Origin: Streptomyces sp. NRRL S-31
GTDB lineage: Bacteria; Actinomycetota; Actinomycetes; Streptomycetales; Streptomycetaceae
Reading direction: 5' to 3'
DNA: 41,090 bases
Assembly (NCBI RefSeq): GCF_000718775.1
Contig: NZ_JOCB01000080.1
Location: forward strand, 1 to 41,090
The stretch's first letter is position 1, and every line of letters begins with the position of its first letter. The notes beneath the pieces were generated by a model that saw only the letters and a program-made list of their open reading frames with translations, searched no databases and was not told where the DNA came from. This document shows positions 23,345 to 30,656 of the stretch, in pieces. The position numbers and the translations under genes were made by a program.

Positions 23345-23947
23345 TCACTTGGTGCCGGCGAGCAGGCGGGCCGTGATGGTCGCCAGGCGCTCGCCCTGGT
23401 AGCGCGCGGCGGCCAGGGTCTCGTCGGAGGGGGCCTCGGCGCCCTGGTGGGTGGTGCCGTAGGGGTTGCCGCCCGCCGGGTAGACGACCGCGTCGGTGTA
23501 GCCCGGCGAGACGATGATCGAGCCCCAGTGGTGGAACGTGTTGTAGAGGGCGAGCGTCGTCGACTCGTTGCCGCCGTGGCGGTTGTAGGCGCTGGTGAAG
23601 CCGGTGGCCGGCTTGTTCGCCATGACGCCCTGCTGCCACAGGCCACCGGTGGTGTCGATGAACTGCTTCAGCTGCGCGGCGACGTTGCCGAAGCGGGTGG
23701 GCGTGCCCAGGGCGTAGGCGTCGGCCCAGGACAGGTCGTCCAGCGTGGCGACCTCCACGTTCTGGGTGGCCTCCAGGTGCTGCCGCCACGCCGGGTTGGC
23801 GTCGATGGCCTCGTCGGGGGCCAGTTCGGCGACCCGGCGCAGCCGGACCTCGGCGCCGGCCTTCTCCGCGCCCTCGGCGACCGCCTTGGCGAGCTGGTGG
23901 ACGTTGCCCGTGGACGAGTAGTAGATGACCGCGACCTTGGCACTCAT
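23345..23947 (-). CDS. WrbA-type NAD(P)H:quinone oxidoreductase, 200 aa
   Basis: A flavodoxin-fold FMN enzyme that reduces quinones by two electrons and so avoids semiquinone radicals. Features: FMN phosphate loop VAVIYYSSTGNVHQLAKAVA, the second loop LGTPTRFGNVAAQLKQFIDT, GLWQQGVMANKPATGFTSAY and a late GGNPYGTTHQG, all typical of the type IV (WrbA) group. The ATG at 23945-23947 follows GAAGGG. It is divergent from a TetR gene across 147 bp holding three palindromic operators, so it is the likely regulated target. Because the neighbouring cluster is of ansamycin type, some of whose products are quinones, a role in quinone detoxification is possible but unproven. Confidence 0.9.
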   Translation of the reverse strand: MSAKVAVIYYSSTGNVHQLAKAVAEGAEKAGAEVRLRRVAELAPDEAIDANPAWRQHLEATQNVEVATLDDLSWADAYALGTPTRFGNVAAQLKQFIDTTGGLWQQGVMANKPATGFTSAYNRHGGNESTTLALYNTFHHWGSIIVSPGYTDAVVYPAGGNPYGTTHQGAEAPSDETLAAARYQGERLATITARLLAGTK

Positions 23948-23989
23948 GGTGAGCCCTTCTCAAGCAGTGAGCGTAAGACAGCAACCACG

Positions 23990-24009
23990 AAGCGGATGGG
24001 TATCCGCTT
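23990..24009. promoter_or_regulatory. TetR operator copy 1
   Basis: AAGCGGATGGGTATCCGCTT: 8-bp perfect arms around a 4-nt centre, about 40 bp upstream of the wrbA-like start. It shares the core GGATnGGTATCC with the two other copies in this intergenic region. Confidence 0.8.
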
Positions 24010-24020
24010 CGCCCTTTCGA

Positions 24021-24046
24021 GTAAACCGGATCGGTATCCGGTTTAC
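24021..24046. promoter_or_regulatory. TetR operator copy 2 (strongest)
   Basis: The 11-bp arm GTAAACCGGAT (24021-24031) is repeated as its exact complement ATCCGGTTTAC (24036-24046) around CGGT. It is the longest palindrome of the three, with its centre about 34 bp from copy 1, and lies in the AT-rich shared promoter zone between the TetR and wrbA-like genes. Confidence 0.85.
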
Positions 24047-24063
24047 AAGCGGTTCGGAGCAGG

Positions 24064-24084
24064 AAACCGGATAGGTATCCGTTA
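24064..24084. promoter_or_regulatory. TetR operator copy 3
   Basis: AACCGGAT-AGGT-ATCCGTT: same core with one base missing from the right arm. It ends 11 bp before the TetR ATG, a position suited to autorepression. Confidence 0.75.
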
Positions 24085-24094
24085 ACCTCGAACC

Positions 24095-24682
24095 ATGACC
24101 ACCGATCTCCCCGTCCTCGGCCAGACACCGCCGGAGCGCGCGGACGCCGCCCGCAACCGGCGGAAGATCCTCGACGCCGCGGCCAGGCTGATCGCGGAGC
24201 GGGGCCCGGAGGCCGTCACCATGAACGCGGTGGCACACGCCGCCGGCATGGGAGTCGGCACCGTCTACCGCCGCTTCGGCGACGTCGGCCGGCTCCTGTT
24301 CGCCCTGCTCGACGACGGCGAGCAGCGCTTCCAGGAAGCCTTCATGACCGGCCCGCCCCCGCTCGGCCCGGGCGCCCCGCCCGCCGAGCGGCTGCGCGCC
24401 TTCCTGCACGCGGTCGCCGACCGGGTCGAGGAGCAGCTGACGGTCCTCGGCGCCGCGGAGGCCGCGTCACCGAGGGCCCGTTACGAGAGCGGCGCCTACC
24501 TCACCATGCACACGCACGTCGCCATGCTGCTGCGCCAGGTGAGGCCCGGAACGGATCCGGCGGTCCTGGCACACCTGCTGCTCTCGCCCTTCATGCCCAG
24601 CCTGTTCGAGCATCTGACGGTGCAGCGCGGTCTGACACAGGACCAGATCAAGTCCGGGATCGATGGCCTGCTCGCACTCTAG
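24095..24682 (+). CDS. TetR-family transcriptional regulator, 195 aa
   Basis: A ligand-responsive repressor. The N-terminal helix-turn-helix (NRRKILDAAARLIAERGPEA, then VTMNAVAHAAGMGVGTVYRRF, residues about 21-65) is followed by an all-helical ligand/dimer domain (LRAFLHAVADRVEEQLTVLG, THVAMLLRQVRPGTDPAVLA). The ATG at 24095 is immediately downstream of operator copy 3. It is divergent from the WrbA-type reductase; three copies of one palindrome between them indicate that it represses itself and the reductase. The inducing ligand is unknown, and a quinone or reactive electrophile would be logical (inference). Confidence 0.93.
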   Translation: MTTDLPVLGQTPPERADAARNRRKILDAAARLIAERGPEAVTMNAVAHAAGMGVGTVYRRFGDVGRLLFALLDDGEQRFQEAFMTGPPPLGPGAPPAERLRAFLHAVADRVEEQLTVLGAAEAASPRARYESGAYLTMHTHVAMLLRQVRPGTDPAVLAHLLLSPFMPSLFEHLTVQRGLTQDQIKSGIDGLLAL

Positions 24683-24878
24683 CCAGCCCCACGGCGCTCC
24701 GGAGGCGCCCGGGAAGCCTCAGTGCCCGGCCGATTACCGGCCGGTTCCGGCCCCCGGTGCCGGTGCTCCGGCGGTGGTGCCCGATGAGCGGTCCAGTTAC
24801 CCGGACGCGGTTAGCGTCGAACCGCTTCGTGAAGATCGGCTCGCGCCGGGCGCGGGCACCAGTCAAGGGGGATAAGCG

Positions 24879-27653
24879 TTGGGACTGGCAGAACGACATC
24901 AGCACATCCAGTTGCTCCACCGTCTGACGTCCGACGCGGCGAGCGGCCGGGGCCGGGTGGCCGTCCTGCACGGCACGGGCCCCAACGGGAAGACCGAGCT
25001 GCTCGACCACGCCATCGTCCGCGCCGAGGAACTCGGCTTCCAGGTGCTCCGCGCGGTCGGGGCGCGGCCCGAGCGGGCGCTGCCCCTCGGGATCGTGGCG
25101 CAGCTCGTGCACGGCGCCACGCTGCCCGGGCACCTGCGCCGGGAGGCGGACACCTGGCTCGAGGAGGCGGCCGTGACCGTCACCGCGGATTCGGTGCCCG
25201 GGACGGCGACGGTGCGGATCTTCGACCGGCTCTGCCGCGTGATGCTCGAACTCGCCGGCCGCGCGCCGGTCCTGATCGCCGTGGACGACGTGCACCACGC
25301 GGACACCGCCAGTCTGCACTGCCTGCTGCACCTGATCCGCCGCATCGGCCCGCTGCCGGTGTGTGTCGTCCTCACCGACGACAGCTCGTCCTCCACCGAA
25401 CTCCCGCTCTTCCGCAGTGAGTTGCAGCGCCAGCCCTATGTGTCCCGGCTGGCCGTGGAACCGCTCGCTCCGGCGGGGGTGCGGGAGTTGGTCGCGGAGC
25501 GCCTGGGCGCCGCCCGCGCCGCCGCGCTGGCCGCCGACTTCCACCGGCTGACCGGCGGCAACACCCTGCTGCTCAGCAGCCTGGTCGAGGACTTCACCGC
25601 CACCGGCGGCATCCGGCCGCAGGGCTACGGCGCCGCGTTCGCCGGCCACCTGGAGCGCGGCGACCGGGTCTGCCTCGCCGTGGTGCGCGCGCTCGCCGTC
25701 CTCGGGCCCGAGCGCACCACGGCCGAACTCGCCGAGCTGGCCGAGGTGTCCGAGGCGGAGGTGGGCACGGCGCTGGGCACGCTGAGCGGTTCGGGGCTGC
25801 TGGCGGACGGCCACTTCCGCGCCCCGGCGGCGCGGCTCGCCGTACTGGAGGCCCTCAGCCGCACCGAGCGGGACCGGCTGCACCTGGCCGCCGCCCGGCT
25901 GCTGCACCAGCGCGGCGCACCGGTGCCGCGGGTGGCCGCCCATCTGGTGGAGACGCAGTCGGCGCCGGGCGACTGGGCCGTCCAGGCGCTGCGCGAGGCG
26001 GCCGAGCGCGCCCTCGTCACCGACCAGCGCGGCACCGCCGTCGCCTGTCTGGAACTCGCCTACCGGTGCTGCTCCGAGGAGACGGCCCGGACGGCGGTCC
26101 TGGCCCGGCTGCTGCACGCCGAGTGGCTGGACAGCCCGTCCCGGGCGGCCCGGCACCTGAGCGGCCTCGGCGCGGCCGCCGCCTCCGGCCGCCTCGACCG
26201 GTCGGAGCGGGTCACGCTGGTGCACCGCCTGCTGTGGCACGGCCGCGGCGAGGAGGCGGCGCGGGTGCTGCACCGCCTGCGCGCCACCGCCCGCGCCCCG
26301 CAGCCCGGGCAGCGCACCGACCTGCTGGACCTGGAGCACTGGCTGGCCTGGAACCATCCGGAGCTGGCGATGGAGAACCGGCCGCAGGCGACCGCCGGGA
26401 CGGCCCCGTTCCTCGGTGTGCCGTCCCGCTCCGGACCGCTGCCGCACGTCACCGGGGTGCTCTCGGACGCCCTGACCCGCGGCCGGCCGGACCGGGTGAC
26501 GGACCTCGCCGAGCAGGTCCTCGGTGACGTGCCGCGCGCCCGCGCCAGTGAGTGGGGCGCGGAGGCGGCGCTGACCGCGCTGACCGTGCTCACCGCGGCC
26601 GACCGGCCCACGGACACCCTCGCCTGGTGCGAGCGGCTGGTCGCCGAGGACGTGCACCTGTTGCCGGTGACCACGCGCGCCTTCCTGGCGGCGGCCCGGG
26701 CCGAGGCCGCGCTGCGGCTGGGCGAGCTGGGCACCGCACTGGAACAGGCCCGGCTGGCGTTCGTCCTGCTGCCCGCCAAGTCCTGGGGCACGGCGGTCGG
26801 GCTGCCGCTCGGCAGCCTGCTCCTCGCGGCGGCCCGCACCGGGGAGTTCGAGGAGGTGTCACGGCAGCTGACCCAGTCGGTGCCGGACGCCATGCTGGAG
26901 AGCCGCTACGGGGTGACGTACCTGTACGCCCGGGGGCACTGCCGGCTCGCGACCGGCCACAGCCACGCGGCGCTCGCCGACTTCATGGCGTGCGGGGAGC
27001 GGATGCGGGCCTGGGGGCTGGACGTACCGGGGCTGCCCGCCTGGCGGACCGGGGCGGCCGAGGCGTGGCTGCGGCTGGGCAACACCGACCAGGCGAAGAA
27101 GCTCGCCTACGAACAGCTCGGCCGGCCGGACGCGGCGCGCCCGCACACCCGGGGCCTGGCGCTGCGCATGATGGCGGCGGCGAGCCCCGTCAAGCGCATG
27201 CCGCAGCTGCTGACCGAGGCGCTCGACCTGTTCGAGGAGTGCGGGGACCAGTACGAGCAGGCGCGGGTCCTCGCGGACCTGAGCCGCGCCCAGTACGAGG
27301 CGGGGGACAGCCGCCGGGCACGGATGCTGTTCCGCCGGGCGCGGCACATGGCGCGGCTGTGCGGGGCGGAGCCGCTGTGCGAGGAACTGCTGTCCGCGCC
27401 GGAGGAGCTGGGCGGCGAGCCGCCGACGAGGGAGTGCGGCCTCGGGGCCGGGCTGACCGACGCGGAGCGCCGGGTGGCGGCGCTCGCCGTGCGCGGTTAC
27501 ACCAACCGGGAGATCGCCCTCAAGCTCTACGTCACCCCCAGCACGGTCGAGCAGCATCTGACCCGGACCTACCGCAAGCTCGGCATCAAGCGGCGCAAGG
27601 ACCTGCCGGCCGGCCTGGGCGTCGAGACCGGCGCCTCCGGAAGCGCGGCCTGA
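24879..27653 (+). CDS. LAL-family LuxR transcriptional regulator, 924 aa
   Basis: A large ATP-binding LuxR regulator typical of macrolide and ansamycin clusters (GdmRI/GdmRII and PikD class), usually a pathway activator. An N-terminal NTPase module has Walker A HGTGPNGKTE (Lys38) and Walker B VLIAVDDVHHADT. A long helical TPR-like middle follows, then a C-terminal LuxR helix-turn-helix, LTDAERRVAALAVRGYTNRE then IALKLYVTPSTVEQHLTRTY, residues about 855-915. The start is TTG at 24879 with AAGGGGG 7-8 bases upstream, supported by the conserved beginning GLAERHQHIQLLHRLT. It lies between the TetR gene and the AHBA kinase gene and ends at a strong terminator. It probably controls the polyketide cluster. 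Confidence 0.9.
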   Translation: MGLAERHQHIQLLHRLTSDAASGRGRVAVLHGTGPNGKTELLDHAIVRAEELGFQVLRAVGARPERALPLGIVAQLVHGATLPGHLRREADTWLEEAAVTVTADSVPGTATVRIFDRLCRVMLELAGRAPVLIAVDDVHHADTASLHCLLHLIRRIGPLPVCVVLTDDSSSSTELPLFRSELQRQPYVSRLAVEPLAPAGVRELVAERLGAARAAALAADFHRLTGGNTLLLSSLVEDFTATGGIRPQGYGAAFAGHLERGDRVCLAVVRALAVLGPERTTAELAELAEVSEAEVGTALGTLSGSGLLADGHFRAPAARLAVLEALSRTERDRLHLAAARLLHQRGAPVPRVAAHLVETQSAPGDWAVQALREAAERALVTDQRGTAVACLELAYRCCSEETARTAVLARLLHAEWLDSPSRAARHLSGLGAAAASGRLDRSERVTLVHRLLWHGRGEEAARVLHRLRATARAPQPGQRTDLLDLEHWLAWNHPELAMENRPQATAGTAPFLGVPSRSGPLPHVTGVLSDALTRGRPDRVTDLAEQVLGDVPRARASEWGAEAALTALTVLTAADRPTDTLAWCERLVAEDVHLLPVTTRAFLAAARAEAALRLGELGTALEQARLAFVLLPAKSWGTAVGLPLGSLLLAAARTGEFEEVSRQLTQSVPDAMLESRYGVTYLYARGHCRLATGHSHAALADFMACGERMRAWGLDVPGLPAWRTGAAEAWLRLGNTDQAKKLAYEQLGRPDAARPHTRGLALRMMAAASPVKRMPQLLTEALDLFEECGDQYEQARVLADLSRAQYEAGDSRRARMLFRRARHMARLCGAEPLCEELLSAPEELGGEPPTRECGLGAGLTDAERRVAALAVRGYTNREIALKLYVTPSTVEQHLTRTYRKLGIKRRKDLPAGLGVETGASGSAA

Positions 27654-27688
27654 CCACCGGCCGGCCTCCCCGGACGCCCGGCTCACCG

Positions 27689-27723
27689 GTCGGGTGGGGG
27701 CCGGAGCCCGGCCCCCACCCGAC
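27689..27723. terminator. Bidirectional terminator, 16-bp arms
   Basis: GTCGGGTGGGGGCCGG (27689-27704) and its exact complement (27708-27723) flank a 3-nt loop, placed between the convergent LAL and rifN-like genes. Confidence 0.8.
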
Positions 27724-27768
27724 ACGCCCGCCGCACCACTGCCCCGGGCCCGCCCCGGCGCCGGCCGG

Positions 27769-28677
27769 TCACCGGTGGCCGGTCGGCGCCGTGGGGGCGG
27801 ACCGGGCGAGGAGCAGGGCGCCGTGCAGGGAGGAGAGGCCGCCGAGGCGGGCGGGGTGGATGCCGGGGACGGCGGTGCCGGGGCGGGCGAGGCGGGACAC
27901 GTGCGCCTCCACGGCGGTGAGCTGGCCGGGGATGCCCGCCGCGAAGCCGCCGCCCACCACCACCCGTTCGGGATGGACCAGTTCGGCCAGTGACACCGCG
28001 GCGGCGGCGAGCGCGGCGGCGCTCTCGTCGAGGGCGGCCACGGCCCAGTCCCGGCCGGCGGTGAAGGCGTCGCGCAGTTCGGTGAACTCCACCGGCGCGC
28101 CCCGCAGCCGGGCGGCGCGGCGCAGGGTGGCCGGTCCGGACGCGATCGCCTGGACGCAGCCGTGCCGTCCGCAGTCGCACCGCTCCCCCGCCCGGTCCAC
28201 GATCACGTGCCCCACCTCGCACGAGCCCCGGCCGGTGCCCGGCACCAGCCGGCCGTCCAGCACGATGCCGCCGCCGATGCCCGTACCGACGCCGAGGTAG
28301 ACGAGGTTCCGGCAGTCCGCGGCGTCCGCCTCGGCGAGCGCGGCCAGGTCGCCGTCGTCGGCGCAGTCCACCCGGGTGCCCGGCAGCAGGGCGGCCAGTT
28401 CGTCCCGCAGCCGCACCCCCCGCCAGAACGGCCGCCCCGGCCAGGTGGCGACCCGGCCCCGCACGTCGAGGGTCGCGGGCATCGCCACGCCGACCGCCTC
28501 GACCGTCTCGTGCCCGGCGCCCAGCAGGGCCCGGGTGTGTGCGGCGAGGGCGGCCAGGTCGGCCTCGACGGTGCGTTCCCCGGGCCAGCGGAAGACGGCC
28601 TCGGTGTGCTCGCCCGAGGCGGCGCGCAGCCGCAGCGCGACCTTCGTGCCGCCGACGTCGATTCCCAGGTGTGTCAT
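27769..28677 (-). CDS. rifN: ROK-family kanosamine 6-kinase (RifN-like), 302 aa
   Basis: In AHBA biosynthesis RifN phosphorylates kanosamine to kanosamine 6-phosphate, the precursor of iminoerythrose 4-phosphate. The sequence is a ROK sugar kinase: ATP motif GIDVGGTKVALRLR at the N-terminus, VGVAMPATLDVRGRV, catalytic region CADDGDLAALAEA, YLGVGTGIGGGIVLDG, the GRGSCEVGHVIVD loop and the zinc motif CDCGRHGC. Length and layout match the family. The kanosamine role is inferred from context with RifK, L, M, G and J homologues; by sequence alone glucokinase would be an alternative. The ATG at 28675-28677 follows GAAGGG. It is divergent from a 77-codon gene. Confidence 0.85.
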   Translation of the reverse strand: MTHLGIDVGGTKVALRLRAASGEHTEAVFRWPGERTVEADLAALAAHTRALLGAGHETVEAVGVAMPATLDVRGRVATWPGRPFWRGVRLRDELAALLPGTRVDCADDGDLAALAEADAADCRNLVYLGVGTGIGGGIVLDGRLVPGTGRGSCEVGHVIVDRAGERCDCGRHGCVQAIASGPATLRRAARLRGAPVEFTELRDAFTAGRDWAVAALDESAAALAAAAVSLAELVHPERVVVGGGFAAGIPGQLTAVEAHVSRLARPGTAVPGIHPARLGGLSSLHGALLLARSAPTAPTGHR

Positions 28678-28803
28678 GGCGTCCCTTCTCGTGCAGGGGC
28701 GGATCAGGGGGGTGGGCCGGGGAGTTCCGGGCGCGCGGGACGGCTACCTTCGCCGTACGAATTGCTCAGCCGCGCGGTGTCGGACCGGAAAGACGGAGGA
28801 GTG

Positions 28804-29037
28804 ATGGACTCGTGTTTCCCGGATGCCGGGAGTTCCCCGGAGGCCGCGGACGATCCCGCGCTGGCGGGTGTGGCGGCGCTGCGGGTGTTCACCGGCGCCG
28901 CGGACCGGCCGGCGGACGATCCGCTGGGCCCCCTTCGGGAGGCGCTGCTCAGGTCCGTGGAGGCCGTGGCCGCCGCGGCGGGCGGGCACCCGGAGCCGGA
29001 CCGGCCGGAGGGCGGGGCCGCACCGCGGGTGTGGTGA
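28804..29037 (+). CDS. Small unrecognised protein, 77 aa
   Basis: The family is not recognised. It is acidic and Ala/Pro-rich with one probable amphipathic helix (LGPLREALLRSVEAVAAAAG) and no signal peptide or metal motif. Coding support comes from a good RBS (GGAGG 5 bp before the ATG), strongly G/C-ended codons throughout and a stop 11 bp before the convergent thioesterase stop. It is divergent from rifN and sits within the AHBA gene block. It might be an accessory or carrier-associated small protein, but nothing in it proves that. Confidence 0.65.
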   Translation: MDSCFPDAGSSPEAADDPALAGVAALRVFTGAADRPADDPLGPLREALLRSVEAVAAAAGGHPEPDRPEGGAAPRVW

Positions 29038-29047
29038 CGCGCTCCGG

Positions 29048-29806
29048 TCAGGGCCGCGGCAGGAGGGCGTCGCGCACCAGGGCGGCGATCGCCTCCCGGT
29101 GGTCGGCGAGGAAGAAGTGGCCGCCGGGGAAGACGTGCAGGCCGGCGCCGGCCGGCGCGTGCCGGGACCAGGCCGCGGCGCCCCCGACGGAGACCCGGGG
29201 GTCGCCGTCGCCGGTCAGGACCGTCACCGGGCAGCCGACCGTGGCGTCCGGCTCACCCCGGTAGGTCTCGACCGCCCGGTAGTCACCGCGGATCACCGGC
29301 AGCATCAGCCGCAGCAGTTCCTCGTCCTCGAACAGCAGCGGGTCGGTACCGCTGAGCGTCCGCAGTTCGGCGAGGACGCCCGCGTCGTCGAGCCGGTGCA
29401 CCAGGTGGTCCCGGTCGAGCGAGGGGGCGGGCCGGCCGGAGGCGAAGAACCTGAGCGGCGCGCGCCCCCGCGCCTCCAGCCGCCGTACGACCTCGAAGCC
29501 CACCGTGGCGCCCATGCTGTGGCCGAAGACGGCGAACGGGCGGTCGTCGGTGTACGGCAGGAGTGCCTCGGTGACGCCGTCGGCGAGGCGGTGGATGTCG
29601 GTGATCACCTCCTCGCGCCTGCGGTCCTGGCGGCCCGGGTACTGCACCGCCAGCACCTCGATCGCAGGTGAGAGGGCCGCGGAGAACGGCCGGTACCAGG
29701 TGGCGGCCCCGCCGGCGTGCGGCAGGGTGACGAGCCGGACCGCGGCGTCCGGTGCCGGGTGGTAGCGCCGGATCCACGTCTCATGGCCGACTGCGGTCTG
29801 TTTCAA
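29048..29806 (-). CDS. rifR: Type II thioesterase (RifR-like), 252 aa
   Basis: A discrete editing thioesterase that removes wrong or decarboxylated acyl groups from PKS carrier proteins. It is an alpha/beta hydrolase with VTLPHAGGAATWYRPFS, YPGRQDRRREEVI, nucleophile elbow FAVFGHSMGATVGFEVVRRL, VTVLTGDGDPRVSVG (acid) and FPGGHFFLADH (His). The length is typical. It starts with TTG at 29804-29806, supported by GAGGTG seven bases upstream and by the family-like opening HETWIRRYHP. It lies downstream of the rifJ-like gene on the same strand, separated by a 17-bp tandem repeat array, and its stop is 11 bp from the small plus-strand gene. Confidence 0.92.
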   Translation of the reverse strand: MKQTAVGHETWIRRYHPAPDAAVRLVTLPHAGGAATWYRPFSAALSPAIEVLAVQYPGRQDRRREEVITDIHRLADGVTEALLPYTDDRPFAVFGHSMGATVGFEVVRRLEARGRAPLRFFASGRPAPSLDRDHLVHRLDDAGVLAELRTLSGTDPLLFEDEELLRLMLPVIRGDYRAVETYRGEPDATVGCPVTVLTGDGDPRVSVGGAAAWSRHAPAGAGLHVFPGGHFFLADHREAIAALVRDALLPRP

Positions 29807-29877
29807 GGGAGTTCACCTCGTGGGGGCGGCCGGGGCGGCAACCGCGCCCGGCCGGGCGCGTTTCCGAGGACGCCGTC

Positions 29878-29951
29878 AGCCGTAAGTCGCCGCCAGCCGT
29901 AAGTCGCCATCGGTCGGAAGACGCGATCGGTCGGAAGACGCCATCGGTCGG
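29878..29951. repeat. 17-bp tandem repeat array between rifJ-like and rifR-like genes
   Basis: Units start at 29878, 29895, 29912, 29929 and partly 29946. The first two read AGCCGTAAGTCGCCGCC and AGCCGTAAGTCGCCATC, and the next two GGTCGGAAGACGCGATC and GGTCGGAAGACGCCATC, so two sub-families share one period. The array reaches to 3 bp from the rifJ-like stop codon and occupies half of the 147-bp gap. Confidence 0.85.
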
Positions 29952-29953
29952 GG

Positions 29954-30397
29954 TCAGGCGCCGGCCGGGGCCGCCAGCTCCAGCAGGGCGCGGGCGGCGA
30001 GCCGGTAGCCGAGTGCTCCCATGCCGACGACCACGCCGTCGGCCAGCGGCGCGAGGACCGACTCGTGCCGGAACTGCTCGCGGGCCCAGACGTTGGACAG
30101 GTGCACCTCGACCCACGGCCTCGGGTAGTTCGCCAGGGCGTCCCGCAGCCCCCAGCCGTTGATCATGAGGGCGCCGGGGTTCACGATGGCGCCGACCGTG
30201 TAGTAGTGCTCCTGGATGGTCCGGATCAGTTCGCCCTCGGACTCGCGCTGGACCGATACGACGTCCCAGCCGCGGTCGGCGATCTCCTTCTCGATGGCCC
30301 GTTCGATGTCGAACAGAGTTTCCGTGCCGTAGATCTCGGGCTGGCGACGTCCGAGTATGCCCAGGTTGGGGCCGTTCAGCAGGAGTACCGCACTCAC
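29954..30397 (-). CDS. rifJ: Type II (amino)dehydroquinate dehydratase, RifJ-like, 147 aa
   Basis: Dehydrates 5-deoxy-5-aminodehydroquinate to aminodehydroshikimate on the AHBA route. It shows the type II DHQase core: LLLNGPNLGILGRRQPEIYG (catalytic Asn/Arg loop with the lid Tyr), VQRESEGELIRTIQ, VGAIVNPGALMINGWGLRDA, WVEVHLSNVWAREQFRHESV (His-Ser-Asn) and a C-terminal VVVGMGALGYRLAARALLEL. It starts with GTG at 30395-30397 after AAAGGCGGG. It is divergent from the AHBA synthase gene across a 259-bp regulatory region. Sequence alone would also fit the shikimate enzyme; the aminoshikimate role is by context. Confidence 0.9.
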   Translation of the reverse strand: MSAVLLLNGPNLGILGRRQPEIYGTETLFDIERAIEKEIADRGWDVVSVQRESEGELIRTIQEHYYTVGAIVNPGALMINGWGLRDALANYPRPWVEVHLSNVWAREQFRHESVLAPLADGVVVGMGALGYRLAARALLELAAPAGA

Positions 30398-30656
30398 GTT
30401 CCCCGCCTTTCTCTTCGGGAGGAGGATGCGGAGATTTGTAGCACCGAATTCCTTTCCCGGGAAATCACAAGGGGGTTCGGGGCGGAATACTGGGGCGTTA
30501 CTGGGGTGCGGGTAGGGGATGGGAACACTCGCCTTCGCTGGGGTAGCGTGCTAGCGGCGGTGCAGAATATCCCGCCGATATTCCGCGTGATACCGCCGGG
30601 CCCGGACGAATTCCGGGCCGGAAATCGTCGACCCCCTGGCAAAGGAATGGTTGCGC
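30398..30656. promoter_or_regulatory. Divergent promoter region of rifJ- and rifK-like genes
   Basis: A 259-bp AT-richer region serving both directions. It holds two related palindromes, TTTCCCGGGAAA (30453-30464) and TTCCGGGCCGGAA (30611-30623), each next to GAATTCC. These are candidate operators, possibly for the LAL regulator or another cluster regulator. The AAAGGA ribosome site for the AHBA synthase is at 30641-30646. Confidence 0.55.

Noticed and set aside
22541..23402. Possible genes in the 870-bp gap on either strand
   Set aside because: Several overlapping frames look equally open, with Gly/Arg/Ala-rich translations, no RBS and no recognisable motif.
13230..24682. Treating the GH3 operon and the TetR/wrbA pair as part of the ansamycin cluster
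   Set aside because: None of these genes matches a known ansamycin step, and a large gap and terminators separate them; linkage is possible but unproven.
29878..29951. CRISPR or integration attachment site
   Set aside because: It is a contiguous 17-bp tandem array with no spacers, tRNA gene, integrase or flanking direct repeats.
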